Of a stretch of 64,000 nt of DNA, positions 43,386 to 52,416 are shown in pieces. The first letter of the stretch is position 1. Every line of letters starts with the position of its first letter. The stretch is from contig NZ_QZEY01000004.1 in NCBI RefSeq assembly GCF_003594875.1, forward strand, positions 615,957 to 679,956, given 5' to 3'. Under the pieces are notes generated by a model. It was not told the DNA's origin and made no database searches. It saw nothing but the letters and a program-made list of their open reading frames with translations. A program made the translations under genes and the position numbers. The stretch is from Bailinhaonella thermotolerans. GTDB taxonomy: Bacteria; Actinomycetota; Actinomycetes; Streptosporangiales; Streptosporangiaceae.

Positions 43386-43461
43386 TGAGGGCACCGGTCC
43401 CCGCGCCCCCGCGCAGCCTCGTCACCTTCAGCTCGCTCGGACTCGACCGCAGGAGGTCGGC

Positions 43462-44850
43462 ATGACCGATACCTCAGCCCAACCTACCAAGCGCGCGGCC
43501 CACACCAGCCTGCCCCTCGTCGCCGCCTCCAGCCTCGCCGGCACGGCCATGGAGTGGTACGACTTCTTCCTGTACGGCACGGCCTCGGCGCTCGTGTTCA
43601 ACCGGCTCTTCTTCCCCGACGCCGAGCCCCTGGTGGGCACCATGCTGGCGTTCGCCACCTACGCCGTCGGGTTCGTCGCCCGGCCCATCGGCGCGGCCGT
43701 CCTCGGCCACTACGGCGACCGCAGGGGACGCCGCGCCACCCTCATCGCCAGCCTGCTGCTGATGGGCGCGGCGACGTTCCTCATCGCGCTGCTCCCGCCG
43801 TACTCCTCGATCGGCCTGGCCGCGCCCGCCATCTTGGTCCTGCTCCGGCTGGTCCAGGGCTTCGCCCTGGGCGGCGAGTGGGGCGGCGCGGTCCTCCTGG
43901 TGTCCGAGCACGGCGACCGGACCCGCCGGGCGTTCTGGGCGTCCTGGCCCAACGTCGGGCCGCCGCTGGGCAACCTCCTGGCCGCGGGCGCGCTGGCCGT
44001 GCTCGGCGCGGCCATGCCCGAGGACGCCTTCCTGGCCTGGGGCTGGCGCGTCGCGTTCGCGCTCTCCGCGCTGCTCGTGGTCATCGGCCTGTGGCTGCGG
44101 CTGTACGTCGCGGAGACCCCGCTCTTCCAGCGGGCCGAGGCGGCCCGGGCCGGTGAGCCGCCGCGGCTGCCCGCCGGCCTGGTGATCCGCCACCACTGGC
44201 GCGCGGTCGTGCTCGCCGCCGCCACCCGCTTCGGCGAGAACGCCGGCTTCTACATCTTCTCGCTCCTGGTGATCACGTACGTCACCGAGATGCTCGGCCT
44301 CGGCAAGTCCGTCGGGCTCACGGCGGTCATGATCGGCCAGGGCGTCGCGGTGGTCGCCATCCCGCTGTTCGCCGTCCTGGCCGACCGCCGGGGCAGGCGG
44401 CCCATCTACCTCGCGGCCTCGGCCGCCACCATCGTCTGGGGCTTCGTCTTCTTCGCCCTGCTCGACACCAGGAACACCGCCGCCATCATCGTGGCCGTGG
44501 CCGGCGGGCTGCTGATCTTCGCCGCGTTCAGCTCGGTCATCGGCGCCTTCTTCTGCGAGCTCTTCCCCACGGAGGTCCGGTACACCGGCGTCTCGCTGGC
44601 GTACAACCTGGCGTCCGTGCTCGCCGGCTCGCTGGCTCCCATCATCGCGATCGCCCTCTACGCGAGGTTCGGCACCGGGTACGCCATCGGCGCCTACCTC
44701 GCCGCCATGGGCGCGGTCTCCCTGGTGGCCACGCTGATCGCGCGGGAGACGCGCACGGTGGACCTGGCCGACGTCACCCAGGGCGGGCCTGCCGCGGACC
44801 CGGACGCCGCCGGGCTGCCCGGCACGCCGAGGCCGTCGCCGCAGAGCTAG
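43462..44850 (+). CDS. MHS-family MFS transporter (metabolite:H+ symporter)
   Basis: The 462-residue protein has 12 membrane helices. AGTAMEWYDFFLYGTASALV and RPIGAAVLGHYGDRRGRRAT are the MHS (ShiA/ProP) signatures, as is LLRLVQGFALGGEWGGAVLL. It likely imports the aromatic or heterocyclic substrate of the catabolic cluster. AGGAGG precedes the ATG. A terminator separates it from the enzymes, so it may have its own promoter. Confidence 0.92.
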   Translation: MTDTSAQPTKRAAHTSLPLVAASSLAGTAMEWYDFFLYGTASALVFNRLFFPDAEPLVGTMLAFATYAVGFVARPIGAAVLGHYGDRRGRRATLIASLLLMGAATFLIALLPPYSSIGLAAPAILVLLRLVQGFALGGEWGGAVLLVSEHGDRTRRAFWASWPNVGPPLGNLLAAGALAVLGAAMPEDAFLAWGWRVAFALSALLVVIGLWLRLYVAETPLFQRAEAARAGEPPRLPAGLVIRHHWRAVVLAAATRFGENAGFYIFSLLVITYVTEMLGLGKSVGLTAVMIGQGVAVVAIPLFAVLADRRGRRPIYLAASAATIVWGFVFFALLDTRNTAAIIVAVAGGLLIFAAFSSVIGAFFCELFPTEVRYTGVSLAYNLASVLAGSLAPIIAIALYARFGTGYAIGAYLAAMGAVSLVATLIARETRTVDLADVTQGGPAADPDAAGLPGTPRPSPQS

Positions 44851-44860
44851 GCGTCCCGTC

Positions 44861-44913
44861 CGCGCCGCCGGATCCGATCCCTCCCGCGCGCGCCGTACCG
44901 GATCGGCGGCGCG
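44861..44913. terminator. Long imperfect hairpin after the MHS transporter
   Basis: CGCGCCGCCGGATCCG can pair with CGGATCGGCGGCGCG, leaving one bulge and a loop of about 22 bases. Confidence 0.45.
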
Positions 44914-44964
44914 ACGTGCCCGGAGGCCCCCCTCACCCCCGCATCGGCAATCGAAAGGCGTGCA

Positions 44965-46725
44965 ATGGTCACACGATTCAGCGCGGTCGTCGCGGTGTCG
45001 GCGCTCGCGTTCTCCTCGGCCGCCGTCCTCGGCCCATCCCCCGGCGCCGCCGCCTCCCCGTCCCCGTCCCCGGCGGGCGGCGCCGGGGCCCCGCCCCCCG
45101 CCTCGGCCCGGGCGGCGGACCTGGTCCTGCGCAACGGCCGGATCTACACGATGGGCCGGGGCGAGGCCTGGGCCCAGGCCGTCGCGGTCAGGAACGGCGA
45201 GATCGCGTACGTCGGCGGCGACTCCGGCGTCGCGGCCCACACCGGCCCGCGGACGCGGGTGATCGACCTGGCCGGCAGGATGGCGCTGCCCGGGTTCGTC
45301 GACGGCCACAACCACGCGTACCTCATGGCCGAGAGCCTGTTCTGGCTCAGCCTGAACCCCTACGGCACGGTCCGGGAACGGCAGGCCGCGCTCCGCGCGT
45401 ACCGCGAGCGGAACCCGGCGGCCGCGCAGGTGCGGGGCGTCGGCTGGGACGGCGCCGCGAGCGACGCCAAGGCGGCCGGCGTGATGCCCAAGGAGCTCCT
45501 CGACGCGGTGGTGCCCGACGTGCCCGTGGTGATCATCTCCAACGGGCACCACAGCCTGCTGGTGAACTCCAAGGCCCTCGAACTCGCCGGGATCACCAAG
45601 GACACGCAGGACCCGCCCGGCGGCGTCATCGAACGGGACGAGAAGACCGGCGAGCCCAACGGGATCGTCCACGAGTTCTCGGCGCAGAACCTGGTCATCA
45701 ACGCCCTCCCGCAGCCGGACTTCACGGTCGGCCAGTACCGCCAGACCATCGCGGCCTGGCAGAAGGCCGCCGCGGCGGACGGCATCACCTCGGCCTTCGT
45801 CCCGGTGCACTACCCGACGACCAGCCTCCTGGAGGCGTTCGAGGCGATGGACGAGGCGGGCGAGCTGACGGTCCGCTTCGACCTCGGGCTGTGGGCCGAC
45901 GAGAACCGGGGCACCGAGCAGGTCGACGACCTCGTGGCCCTGCGCGCCAGGTACCAGGGCGGGAAGTACCGGATCGACACCGTGAAGATCTTCTCCGACG
46001 GGGTCGGGGCCGGCCGGCTGGTGTGGGACCAGCGGGTCCTGGAGGAGACCGTCGCCGCCCTCGACAGGAAGGGGTTCCGCGTCTACGTCCACGCGATCGG
46101 GAACCCGGAGTTCTATCCGTCGGGCAACGCCCTGGACGCGTTCGAGTACGCCGCCAGGAAGAACGGCCCGCGGGACTCCCGGCACGTCGTGACCCACGCG
46201 GACTGGGTGCGGGAGAGGGACGTGCGGCGGTTCAAGCGGCTCGGGGCTATCCCGGTCCCGCAGCCGCCGTGGTTCGGCAAGGACTGGTACGACGACGTGC
46301 CGAAGAACAAGCTGAAGAACCTCAACCGCTTCCAGAGCTACCTGGACGCCGGCATCCCGGTCGTCTCGTCGAGCGACTTCCCCTCAAGCGACACGTTCGA
46401 GCGGGACATGTACCCGCTCACCGGCATCGAGGCCGGCATGACCAGGCTGGATCCCGCCACGACCCGCGAGGAGGACCTGGACCGGGCGGCCTGGCCGAGG
46501 GAGCGCGCCTCCCTGCACGACATGATCGCCAGCTACACGGTCAACGGCGCCCGCATGATCTTCGCGGAGCGGGAGCGCGGCTCGATCGAGGTGGGCAAGA
46601 AGGCGGACCTCGTCGTGCTCGACCAGAACCTCTTCGAGATCCCGGTCACCCGGACGAGCGAGACGAAGGTGCTCCTGACCCTGTTCGAGGGCGCGGAGAC
46701 CTACCGCGACCCGTCCTTCCGATAG
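44965..46725 (+). CDS. Secreted amidohydrolase family 3 (YtcJ-like)
   Basis: The 586-residue protein has a signal peptide (VVAVSALAFSSAAVL) and a Pro/Ser linker. The amidohydrolase-3 fold opens with DLVLRNGRIYTMGRGEAWAQ, the metal-site motif GFVDGHNHAYLM follows, and the C-terminal GSIEVGKKADLVVLDQNLFE closes the beta-sandwich. Later metal ligands are likely in VHAIGN and SSSDFPS. It probably hydrolyses an N-acyl or amide precursor outside the cell and feeds the neighbouring catabolic cluster; that link is inferred. Confidence 0.88.
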   Translation: MVTRFSAVVAVSALAFSSAAVLGPSPGAAASPSPSPAGGAGAPPPASARAADLVLRNGRIYTMGRGEAWAQAVAVRNGEIAYVGGDSGVAAHTGPRTRVIDLAGRMALPGFVDGHNHAYLMAESLFWLSLNPYGTVRERQAALRAYRERNPAAAQVRGVGWDGAASDAKAAGVMPKELLDAVVPDVPVVIISNGHHSLLVNSKALELAGITKDTQDPPGGVIERDEKTGEPNGIVHEFSAQNLVINALPQPDFTVGQYRQTIAAWQKAAAADGITSAFVPVHYPTTSLLEAFEAMDEAGELTVRFDLGLWADENRGTEQVDDLVALRARYQGGKYRIDTVKIFSDGVGAGRLVWDQRVLEETVAALDRKGFRVYVHAIGNPEFYPSGNALDAFEYAARKNGPRDSRHVVTHADWVRERDVRRFKRLGAIPVPQPPWFGKDWYDDVPKNKLKNLNRFQSYLDAGIPVVSSSDFPSSDTFERDMYPLTGIEAGMTRLDPATTREEDLDRAAWPRERASLHDMIASYTVNGARMIFAERERGSIEVGKKADLVVLDQNLFEIPVTRTSETKVLLTLFEGAETYRDPSFR

Positions 46726-46756
46726 CCCGGGGCCCGTCCCGGCAGATCCCGGCGGC

Positions 46757-46834
46757 TTGCATGGCCGCCGCGACCGGCGCGACCGCCGCGACCGCCGCGA
46801 TCGGCGCGGCCGGGGCGGCCGGGGCGGCCATCCG
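46757..46834. repeat. Low-complexity GCGACCGCC-type repeat
   Basis: About eight imperfect 9-bp units (GCGACCGCC / GCGGCCGGG) lie between the amidohydrolase and the terminator. Confidence 0.6.
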
Positions 46835-46874
46835 GGCGGAGGGGTACGGCCACGCGCGGCCGTGCCCCTCCGCC
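46835..46874. terminator. Strong terminator between convergent genes
   Basis: A 17-bp stem (GGCGGAGGGGTACGGCC with GGCCGTGCCCCTCCGCC, one G-T pair) encloses a 6-base loop. Confidence 0.75.
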
Positions 46875-46912
46875 CGCGCCGGTCCCCGATCACCCCCGGA
46901 GAGCCGCCCGGA

Positions 46913-47368
46913 TCACCCGGGGCCGCCGAGGGACCGGACGGCGGCCTCGATCCCCTTCCTGTCATAGGCGGCGGTGGGCAGGGTGGCGCCGTGGGCGTGG
47001 CGGACGACGCCCCGGGCGTCGATGAGGACGCTGCCCGACCGCCGCAGCGAGCCGAAAGCCTTCCTGCCCAGCCCCATCACCTCGTGCGCGGCGCCGCCCG
47101 CGAGGACGGGGAACGGGATCCCGCGTCCCGCCTTCCACGCGGCCGCCGTGTCCCGGTCCTCCGGCACCGCGACGAGCACCCGGACGCCGGCGGCGGCGAA
47201 CTCATTCCGGCGCCGGACGAGGTCCCGGACGTGCCTGCCGCACACCGGGCACGACGCCGACCGCATGAGGTAGACGAGCACCGCGCCCTGGGGCTCCGGC
47301 AGGCGTACGGCCAGGCCGTCCGTGTCCTCCAGGACCACGTCGGGCGCGGGCGATCCGATTTCGAGCAT
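46913..47368 (-). CDS. AhpC/TSA-type thioredoxin-fold protein (peroxiredoxin-like)
   Basis: ATG 47368 follows GAGGAG and gives 151 residues. SPAPDVVLEDTDG, MRSASCPVCGRHV (Cys40 and Cys43, CxxC) and VLVAVPEDRDTAAAW are typical of the AhpC/TSA family. The CPVC pair rather than a single peroxidatic Cys suggests a thiol oxidoreductase. It lies 48 bp downstream of the ECF sigma gene on the same strand. Confidence 0.85.
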   Translation of the reverse strand: MLEIGSPAPDVVLEDTDGLAVRLPEPQGAVLVYLMRSASCPVCGRHVRDLVRRRNEFAAAGVRVLVAVPEDRDTAAAWKAGRGIPFPVLAGGAAHEVMGLGRKAFGSLRRSGSVLIDARGVVRHAHGATLPTAAYDRKGIEAAVRSLGGPG

Positions 47369-47416
47369 GGCGGGACTCCTCTTCGATTCGAGTGAGGGGA
47401 ACACGGGCCGCGCGGC

Positions 47417-48031
47417 TCAGGCGCCGGCGGTCCCGGGGTCACGCGGGCCGGACCCGCCCGTTGCCCTTCCTGCCGGGCCGGGGTCCTCGCCGGCCAGGCT
47501 GTGCCGGACCGCGGCGCGGGCCCGGTGGAGCTGGGACTTCATCGCGGGGGTGCTCAGGCCCAGCCTCTCGGCGACCACCCGCCCCGGATGGCCCAGCACG
47601 TCCCGCATGATCAGCACTCTGCGCTGGACGTCCGGCAGCTCCCTGATCGCCTGCGCGACGACCTCGGCCTCCAGCCGCCGGAGGACCTCCTCCTCGGCCG
47701 AGGACGCGGGCCCGCCCCCGATCTCGTCATGCCGGTCGACCAGCAGCCGGGCCCGGCGCAGGCACTCGTTCCGGACGATCCGGAACATCCACGACGCCAG
47801 CGCCGCGGTGGCGCGCAGCGTCCCGATCTTCCGATAGAGGATGATCAGCGCCTCCTGCGCCGCGTCCTCGGCGTCCTGCGGCGACGAGCACAGATGCTCC
47901 GCGAAGCGCCGCACGTGCGAATGCGCCCCCTCCACCACCGCCGCGATCGACTCCCGATCCCCGGCCTGGGCCGCCTCGATCACCGCCGCGCCGACCCACC
48001 CCCGCCGCCCCGGCACCTCCACGCCACCCAC
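47417..48031 (-). CDS. ECF-family RNA polymerase sigma factor
   Basis: Region 2 (DAEDAAQEALIILYRKIGTL, SWMFRIVRNECLRRAR) and region 4 (LPDVQRRVLIMRDVLGHPGR, LSTPAMKSQLHRARAAVRHS) are intact. The frame is open to GTG 48076, but GTG 48031 has the best ribosome site (GGGAGGG) and gives 204 residues. No anti-sigma gene adjoins it. The next gene is a thiol-redox protein, so an oxidative-stress role is plausible. Confidence 0.87.
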   Translation of the reverse strand: MGGVEVPGRRGWVGAAVIEAAQAGDRESIAAVVEGAHSHVRRFAEHLCSSPQDAEDAAQEALIILYRKIGTLRATAALASWMFRIVRNECLRRARLLVDRHDEIGGGPASSAEEEVLRRLEAEVVAQAIRELPDVQRRVLIMRDVLGHPGRVVAERLGLSTPAMKSQLHRARAAVRHSLAGEDPGPAGRATGGSGPRDPGTAGA

Positions 48032-48139
48032 CCCGATCCCTCCCAGCGACACGATCACCCCATAAGAGCCCCCCACCCCCGAAAAGGATTCACGTCATCA
48101 CGGAAACGCCCCCCGCGGCCGGGGCGCCCGCTCCCGGGA

Positions 48140-48628
48140 TCACGGGGGGCCGGGCGGGGTCCGCGCGGCCCGGGCGGCGATGGCGCGGAGCAGGGCCGTC
48201 AGGCGGTGGCGGTCGGATTCCGTGAGCCCGCCGAAGAGGTCCCCGCCGACCCGGTCGGTGACTCGTCTGGCCTCGGACAGGGTCTGCTCGCCGTGCGGCG
48301 TCAGGACGATCGCGTGCGCGCGGCGGTCCTGGGGGTCCCGTTCCCGGGAGACGAGCCCGGCCTTCTCCAGTTCGTCGATGACCCGGACCATCGTGGACTT
48401 GTCGATGCCGAGGTGGCCGATCAGGTCCCGCTGGCTCACCGGGCCGTACATCGGCAGCGCCAGCAGCACGGCGAGCCCGCGGACGTCGACGCCCAGCGGG
48501 CGCAGCGCCAGGTTCAGCCGCTCCCGGCTCCGGTTGTGGGCCTCGGCCAGCAGCATGCCGAGCCCCACGTGATCGGCGGCCGGGCCGCCGTCTCCGGACA
48601 GGAAGCGTTCGAGCAGGTCGTCGAGCAT
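48140..48628 (-). CDS. MarR-family repressor
   Basis: The 162-residue winged-helix protein has VSQRDLIGHLGIDKSTMVRVIDELEK and the wing RDPQDRRAHAIVLT. It is divergent from the ABC exporter genes. Two overlapping inverted repeats lie in the gap, so it very likely represses the exporter. Confidence 0.92.
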   Translation of the reverse strand: MLDDLLERFLSGDGGPAADHVGLGMLLAEAHNRSRERLNLALRPLGVDVRGLAVLLALPMYGPVSQRDLIGHLGIDKSTMVRVIDELEKAGLVSRERDPQDRRAHAIVLTPHGEQTLSEARRVTDRVGGDLFGGLTESDRHRLTALLRAIAARAARTPPGPP

Positions 48629-48648
48629 GCGTCCACTCTAGTGCCACG

Positions 48649-48677
48649 TGAGGTAGTCTCACATGAGATTATCTCAC
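48649..48677. promoter_or_regulatory. Twin MarR operators
   Basis: GTGAG-GTAGT-CTCAC (48649-48663) and TGAGAT-T-ATCTCA (48665-48677) are two adjoining perfect inverted repeats in the divergent gap. Confidence 0.7.
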
Positions 48678-48705
48678 GGAAGACTTGAGCGATCAGGAGA
48701 CGCCC

Positions 48706-48942
48706 ATGCCCGAGCCGACCCGCCGGCGCGCACCCGGGGTCACCGCCGTGACCCCCCTCGCGGAGACCGGCACGCCGCCGCGCGACCCCGCTCCGCGCCC
48801 CCCTCGCCCCCCGTACGGCGTCCCCCGCCGCCGCGCCGTGCCGTACCCGGCATCGGCGGCCGGGCGGGACCTTCCGGCGCGCCGTCCCTCGCCGAGCCGC
48901 CCGCGGCGGGCGTCCGCCGGGATCGCGGGAGGGCGCCGATGA
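48706..48942 (+). CDS. Possible Pro/Arg-rich small protein upstream of the ABC exporter
   Basis: ATG 48706 follows CAGGAG, and the 78-codon frame ends in a TGA overlapping the ATP-binding gene's ATG (ATGA). The product is low-complexity (Pro, Arg, Ala) with no recognisable fold. It may be a leader peptide whose translation couples to the exporter, a decayed gene, or chance. Confidence 0.3.
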   Translation: MPEPTRRRAPGVTAVTPLAETGTPPRDPAPRPPRPPYGVPRRRAVPYPASAAGRDLPARRPSPSRPRRASAGIAGGRR

Positions 48943-49694
48943 TCGGGGCTCCCGCCGGCGCGCGCGCCACCGGCCAGGTCATGGTCGCGGCGGACGTGGT
49001 CAAGACCCACGGGTCCGGCGACGGCGCGGTGACGGCGCTGCGCGGGGTGTCGGCGGCGTTCGTCCGGGGCGAGTTCACCGCGATCATGGGGCCTTCGGGG
49101 TCGGGGAAGTCGACCTTCCTGCACTGCCTTGCGGGCCTGGACGCCGTGACGTCCGGCAGCGTCGTCGTCGGCGGGATCGACATCACCGGCCTGTCGCGCA
49201 CGCGGCTCGCCGAGCTGCGCCGCGACCGGCTGGGCTTCGTCTTCCAGTCGTTCAACCTCCTGCCGGTGCTGACGGCCGAGGAGAACATCCGGCTCACCGC
49301 CCGGCTCGCGGGACGCCGCGTGGATCCGGCCTGGTTCGACACCGTCGTGGACGCGCTGGGGCTGCGCGCCCGGCTGGGCCACCGCCCCGCGGAGATGTCC
49401 GGCGGCCAGCAGCAGCGCGTGGCGGTCGCGCGGGCGCTGCTCACCAGGCCGGAGGTGCTGTTCGCCGACGAGCCGACCGGGAACCTGGACTCCCGTTCCG
49501 GCGCGGAGGTGCTGGGCTTCCTGCGCGCGGCCGTCGACACGCACCGGCAGACGGTGGTCATGGTCACGCACGACCCGGTGGCCGCCGCGCACGCCGACCG
49601 GGTGCTGTTCCTGGCCGACGGGGCGATCGTGGACGAACTGGCGGAGCCCGCCATCGACGCCGTGCACGCGCGCATGCGCGAGATCGAGGGCTGA
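48939..49694 (+). CDS. ABC exporter ATP-binding protein (MacB/LolD type)
   Basis: ATG 48939 follows GGGAGGG and gives 251 residues. Walker A is GPSGSGKS, the Q-loop is FVFQSFNLLP, the signature is EMSGGQQQRVAVARAL, Walker B is VLFADEPTGNLDS, and the switch His is in VTHD. The SxLxGxD-like loop (GGIDITGLSRTRLAELRR) is typical of MacB-like ATPases that work with FtsX-fold permeases. It is the first subunit of the exporter, 4 bp before the permease. Confidence 0.93.
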   Translation: MIGAPAGARATGQVMVAADVVKTHGSGDGAVTALRGVSAAFVRGEFTAIMGPSGSGKSTFLHCLAGLDAVTSGSVVVGGIDITGLSRTRLAELRRDRLGFVFQSFNLLPVLTAEENIRLTARLAGRRVDPAWFDTVVDALGLRARLGHRPAEMSGGQQQRVAVARALLTRPEVLFADEPTGNLDSRSGAEVLGFLRAAVDTHRQTVVMVTHDPVAAAHADRVLFLADGAIVDELAEPAIDAVHARMREIEG

Positions 49695-49698
49695 CGCC

Positions 49699-52275
49699 GT
49701 GGGGAACCCGTTGTGGCTCATCGCGCGCCGGACCTTCGCCGAGGGGTGGGTGCGGCTGACCGCCACGCTGCTGGCGGCGCTGGGGTCGATCGCGCTCATC
49801 GCGGCCTCGCTGCAGTTCGCGCTGCGCGCGCAGGAGGCCGTGGCCGGCAGTGACGCGAGCGAGTACTTCCGCGCGGACGTGCTCGTGCGGGGCGGGACGG
49901 CCGACCCGGGCGACCCCTTCGCGCCGCCCGACGGCCGGATCCGGCTCGACCGGATCACCGCCCTGCCCTCGGTGGCGGCCGCCGCAGGGGACGCCGAGGT
50001 CGCGGTGACCGCCTCCCGGACCGACGGGCGGGGGATCATGGCGGCGGCCGAGGGCCGCACACTGCTGCGTCCCTGGGTGCCGGATCCGCGGCTCAACCCC
50101 TACCGGCTGGAGGCGGGACGCGCCCCCTCCGCCGACGGCGAGGTGGCGGTCGTCCGGCACCTGTCGCGCGCCGGGGAGCTGAGCGTCGGCGACGCCATGA
50201 CGCTGACGCTGCCGCATCGGGCGCACCGGGTGCGGATCACCGGGATCGTCACCGTCCAGGGCCGCGACGCGGTGGCCGCCGGCGACCTGGTGCTGGCCCC
50301 GCCCGAGGCCGTACGGCGTGCCGCGGCGCTGCCCGCCGGAAGCTGGCAGGGCGTCTGGGTGAAGGCCGCCCCGGGAGTGCCCGCCGAACGGCTGCGCGGT
50401 GAGCTGGCCCGTGAGCTCGGCGGCGCGGCCACGGTGCGCACCGCCGGGTCCGTACGGCTGGCGCAGGCCGCGGCCGCCTCGGGCGAGGGCGCCTCGATCG
50501 CCGGGGTCGTCGGCATGCTCGCCTCCGTGGCGATCTTCGTCGGGCTGTTCGTGGTGGCCAACACCTTCGGGGCCCTCGTCCGGCAGCGCACCCGCAGGCT
50601 CGCGCTCCTCGGCGCGATCGGCGCCACACCGCGGCAGATCGGCCGGCTCATCCGGCTGGAGGCTCTGGCGGTGGGCGCCGTCGCCTCGGCGGGCGGCCTC
50701 GCCGCCGGATTCCCGCTGGCCGAGCTGATCGTCCGGCTGTTCGCCCGGGACGGCTTCGACGTCTCCGCCGCCGCCCCCCAGACCGGCTGGGCCGCGCTGA
50801 CCGTCCCGGCCGCGGCCGGGATCCTGGTCACCCAGGCCGCCGCGTGGCGCGCCGCCCGCCGCGCGGCGGCCGTCCCGCCCGTCCAGGCGCTGCGCGGCAC
50901 GGCCGCCGAGTCCCGGGAACGGTCCTGGCCGCGGCTGCTGTCCGCGGCGGCCCTCTCCGCCGGGGCGATCCTCCTGTTCGGAGTGGCCGTGGCGGTCCGG
51001 GCCGAGGAGCCGCCCGGCCCCGACCGCACGTTCGTGGTCGGACTGATGATCGTCTTCGGGGCGATGCTCGCCGTGACCGGGCTCGCCATGCTCACGCCGT
51101 ACTTCGTCGGCCCGCTGGGCGGGCTGGTGGGCCGCCTCGGGGCACTCGCCGGCGGGGAGACCGCGCGGCTGGCGCGCGCCACCATCACGCGCAGCCCGCG
51201 CCGGGTCTCCTCGGCCGCCTCGTCGGTGATGCTCGGCGTCGCGCTGGTCGCCTCCGTGGCGCTGGTCACGCTGTCGGCGCAGGACCGCTTCCGGGAGGCG
51301 GGCCGGCAGGTGATGGCGGCCGAGCACGCGATCGCCTCGACCGCCAGGACCGCCGAGGGCGCGCCCGCGCCGCTGCCCCGGGACGTCGCGGCGGCGGTGG
51401 CGGGGGCGCCGGGGGTGTCCCGGGCCGTCGCCCTGACGCGGACCCAGGTCACGCCGGTGTCGTCTCCGGTGCCGGGGGCGGAGCCGCTCCTGGTCAGCGC
51501 CGCCGGGCAGGACGGCCCGCGCGACGTGCTCCGGCTGGGCGGGCGGCCCCCCGCGCCGCGCCCCGGGGAGATCGCGCTGTCGTCGGCCGTCCTGGAGCGG
51601 CTCGGCCTGCGGAGCGGCCAGGACATCGTCGTACGCGCAGCGCGGGGCCGGGTCGCGCTCACCGTGACGGGCGCGTACCACGACCCCTCCCACCTGTTCG
51701 CCGACCAGGCGCTGGTGGCCCAGGCGACGATGGACCGGCTCGACGCGAACGCCGCCACCCAGGCCGTCCTCGTGCGCGGCGGCTCGCGGGAGGCCCTGGC
51801 CCGCGCCGTGGCCGGGATCCCAGGTGTGCGGGTCCTCGGGCGTGACGCGTACGTCGAGGCGGCGTCCCGGCCCCTCACCCGGGCCCTGCGGGCGACGCAC
51901 GGCTTCGCCGGCCTGGCGCTGCTGCTGGCGCTGTTCGGGATGGCGACCACGGTGTCGATGAGCGTCGCCGAGCGCACCCGCGAGTTCGGCCTGCTGGCTG
52001 CCGTGGGCGCGACGGGGCGGCAGATCCGCGCGATCGTCCGCTGGGAGGCCGCCACCGTCGTCACCCTGGGCACGGCCCTCGGCCTCGTGATCGCGCTGGG
52101 CGCCCTCACACTGCTGCACGTGACGACCGGCAGCTCCTACCTGCGCCCGGCCCCGCCCTGGTGGCTCTTCCCGGCCATCGCCGCCGCCGCGGCGGCCGCC
52201 ACCCTGGCGACCTCGGCCCTGCCCACCCGCCGCGCGGCGGCCGTACCCATCCTGACGGCGGCGGCGACGGAGTGA
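49699..52275 (+). CDS. ABC exporter permease, two FtsX-like domains
   Basis: The 858-residue protein has two FtsX domains, each with membrane helices and an extracytoplasmic part. The first shows LALLGAIGATPRQIGRLIRLE and the last FGLLAAVGATGRQIRAIVRWE, the FtsX/MacB hallmark. It starts at GTG 49699. A MarR regulator controls the divergent promoter, suggesting export of a toxic compound or antibiotic. Confidence 0.93.
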   Translation: MGNPLWLIARRTFAEGWVRLTATLLAALGSIALIAASLQFALRAQEAVAGSDASEYFRADVLVRGGTADPGDPFAPPDGRIRLDRITALPSVAAAAGDAEVAVTASRTDGRGIMAAAEGRTLLRPWVPDPRLNPYRLEAGRAPSADGEVAVVRHLSRAGELSVGDAMTLTLPHRAHRVRITGIVTVQGRDAVAAGDLVLAPPEAVRRAAALPAGSWQGVWVKAAPGVPAERLRGELARELGGAATVRTAGSVRLAQAAAASGEGASIAGVVGMLASVAIFVGLFVVANTFGALVRQRTRRLALLGAIGATPRQIGRLIRLEALAVGAVASAGGLAAGFPLAELIVRLFARDGFDVSAAAPQTGWAALTVPAAAGILVTQAAAWRAARRAAAVPPVQALRGTAAESRERSWPRLLSAAALSAGAILLFGVAVAVRAEEPPGPDRTFVVGLMIVFGAMLAVTGLAMLTPYFVGPLGGLVGRLGALAGGETARLARATITRSPRRVSSAASSVMLGVALVASVALVTLSAQDRFREAGRQVMAAEHAIASTARTAEGAPAPLPRDVAAAVAGAPGVSRAVALTRTQVTPVSSPVPGAEPLLVSAAGQDGPRDVLRLGGRPPAPRPGEIALSSAVLERLGLRSGQDIVVRAARGRVALTVTGAYHDPSHLFADQALVAQATMDRLDANAATQAVLVRGGSREALARAVAGIPGVRVLGRDAYVEAASRPLTRALRATHGFAGLALLLALFGMATTVSMSVAERTREFGLLAAVGATGRQIRAIVRWEAATVVTLGTALGLVIALGALTLLHVTTGSSYLRPAPPWWLFPAIAAAAAAATLATSALPTRRAAAVPILTAAATE

Positions 52276-52416
52276 CCGCGAGCCGGGAACGGTCCCGCGG
52301 CCGGCGCCCCTCCCCGCCCCCGGCCGGCCTGACGCGCCCCGACCGTCCGGGGGTGTCCCGGCGGTCCGCGCCGGTCTCCGCCCGCCCGGCCGGGGGCGGC
52401 GCTCCTTCGGCCGGGG

